From Cyanobium usitatum str. Tous (lineage in GTDB: Bacteria; Cyanobacteriota; Cyanobacteriia; PCC-6307; Cyanobiaceae), in assembly GCF_963920485.1 (NCBI RefSeq), contig NZ_OY986431.1, positions 1,550,001 through 1,614,000 on the forward strand: a stretch of DNA of 64,000 nt, given 5' to 3'. The position numbers and the translations under genes are program-made. The notes beneath the pieces are model-generated. The model was not told the DNA's origin and ran no database searches. It worked only from the letters and a program-made list of their open reading frames with translations. The first letter of the stretch is position 1, and every line of letters starts with the position of its first letter. Below, in pieces: positions 63,731 to 64,000 of this stretch.

Positions 63731-64000
63731 CTAAACCCGCGGGCGACCCACCAGGGGCAGGTCGCCCACTACGGGCAGCGGCGCCTTCTGGGGGTGCAGC
63801 GGCTGGTGACGCCCACCGGCCACCAGCCTATTGAGGGCGTTCACGAAGGCCTGGGCGGCGGCCACCACGATGTCCGTGTCGGCTGAGTGGCCCGAATAAA
63901 GCACACCCTCGTGGCGCAACCGGATCGTCACATCGCCCATGGCATCGATGCCTTCGGTCACCGATTTCACCGAAAACTCCACCAGCTCATTGGGCACTTG
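63731..64000 (-). CDS. leuA: 2-isopropylmalate synthase, C-terminal part (truncated by window edge)
   Basis: The frame runs to the window edge. The 90 residues seen end the LeuA regulatory domain: [20 protein letters not shown] then [20 protein letters not shown], followed by [16 protein letters not shown], which is the alpha-isopropylmalate synthase allosteric domain for leucine feedback. The start lies beyond the window. The 160-bp gap to the ABC permease contains an AT-rich patch around 63640-63675 with ttgact and aataaaa, possibly the permease promoter. Confidence 0.9.
   Translation of the reverse strand, partial: QVPNELVEFSVKSVTEGIDAMGDVTIRLRHEGVLYSGHSADTDIVVAAAQAFVNALNRLVAGGRHQPLHPQKAPLPVVGDLPLVGRPRV

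Overview
The window is a GC-rich stretch of a cyanobacterial chromosome, most likely a Synechococcus/Cyanobium-type (alpha-cyanobacterial) genome. The evidence is an FNR (PetH) with a CpcD-type phycobilisome-binding domain, the clock-output kinase SasA, a CyanoP/PsbP-like lipoprotein, a BciB-type F420-hydrogenase-beta-like protein, the zwf-opcA pair, CrtE, cobalamin genes (cbiT, cobB), a group 2 sigma factor, several very short 4-nt gene overlaps, and HIP1-type GCGATCGC sites. It is mostly densely packed core genome. No complete mobile element, CRISPR array or rRNA operon is visible; there is one tRNA (Glu, UUC).

Layout. 0-7 kb: end of a probable DEAD-box helicase, a Gly-rich RRM protein, an LCP protein, a DAO-type oxidase, CyanoP, a pentapeptide-repeat protein, recR (apparently with a non-AUG start), lipA and a stand-alone PAS protein. 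7-10 kb: the accessory part, with a decayed porin (OprB) pseudogene, an orphan J-domain protein, a Phd/PIN (VapBC-like) toxin-antitoxin pair and a 34-codon fragment that may be a BrxL remnant. 10-18 kb: a glutaminase carrying an extra N-terminal domain and a TerB domain, then a minus-strand run lysA-cdaA-uppS-bioB-trhO-GST/DUF952. 18-26 kb: rimI, clpC, a GldA-like dehydrogenase/hydrolase/DUF2993 operon, cdsA-cbiT and an Orn/Lys/Arg decarboxylase-like protein. 26.5-31 kb: an ABC1 kinase, then a pentameric ligand-gated ion channel (pLGIC) divergent from, and overlapping at the start codon with, a periplasmic amino-acid-type binding protein. 31-45 kb: a group 2 sigma factor, an RsuA-type synthase, a RodZ-like HTH protein, malQ, bciB, a degenerate second LCP protein, prs, a GH10-like protein, pepN and sasA. 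45-64 kb: tRNA-Glu, petH, zwf-opcA-cobB-acylphosphatase, a RecD/Pif1-type helicase, crtE, folD, the 7TM-HD protein PgpH, a second J-domain protein, a PGM1-type ATP-grasp ligase, small lipo/membrane proteins, a sugar ABC permease and the 3' end of leuA.

The most interesting items are: the pLGIC/binding-protein pair, whose pore helix reads as a classical S2'-T6'-L9' channel with an acidic residue at -2'; the glutaminase-TerB fusion; a two-copy 31-35 nt intergenic palindrome whose stems differ by compensatory base-pair changes; recR lacking any ATG/GTG/TTG start upstream of its essential N-terminus; short tandem duplications that repeat the stop codon in frame at a 15-nt period behind several genes; a 34-residue SemiSWEET/PQ-loop fragment; and the porin pseudogene. 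c-di-AMP synthesis (cdaA) and degradation (pgpH) are both present. All calls rest on reading the sequence and remembered family motifs; no database search was run.
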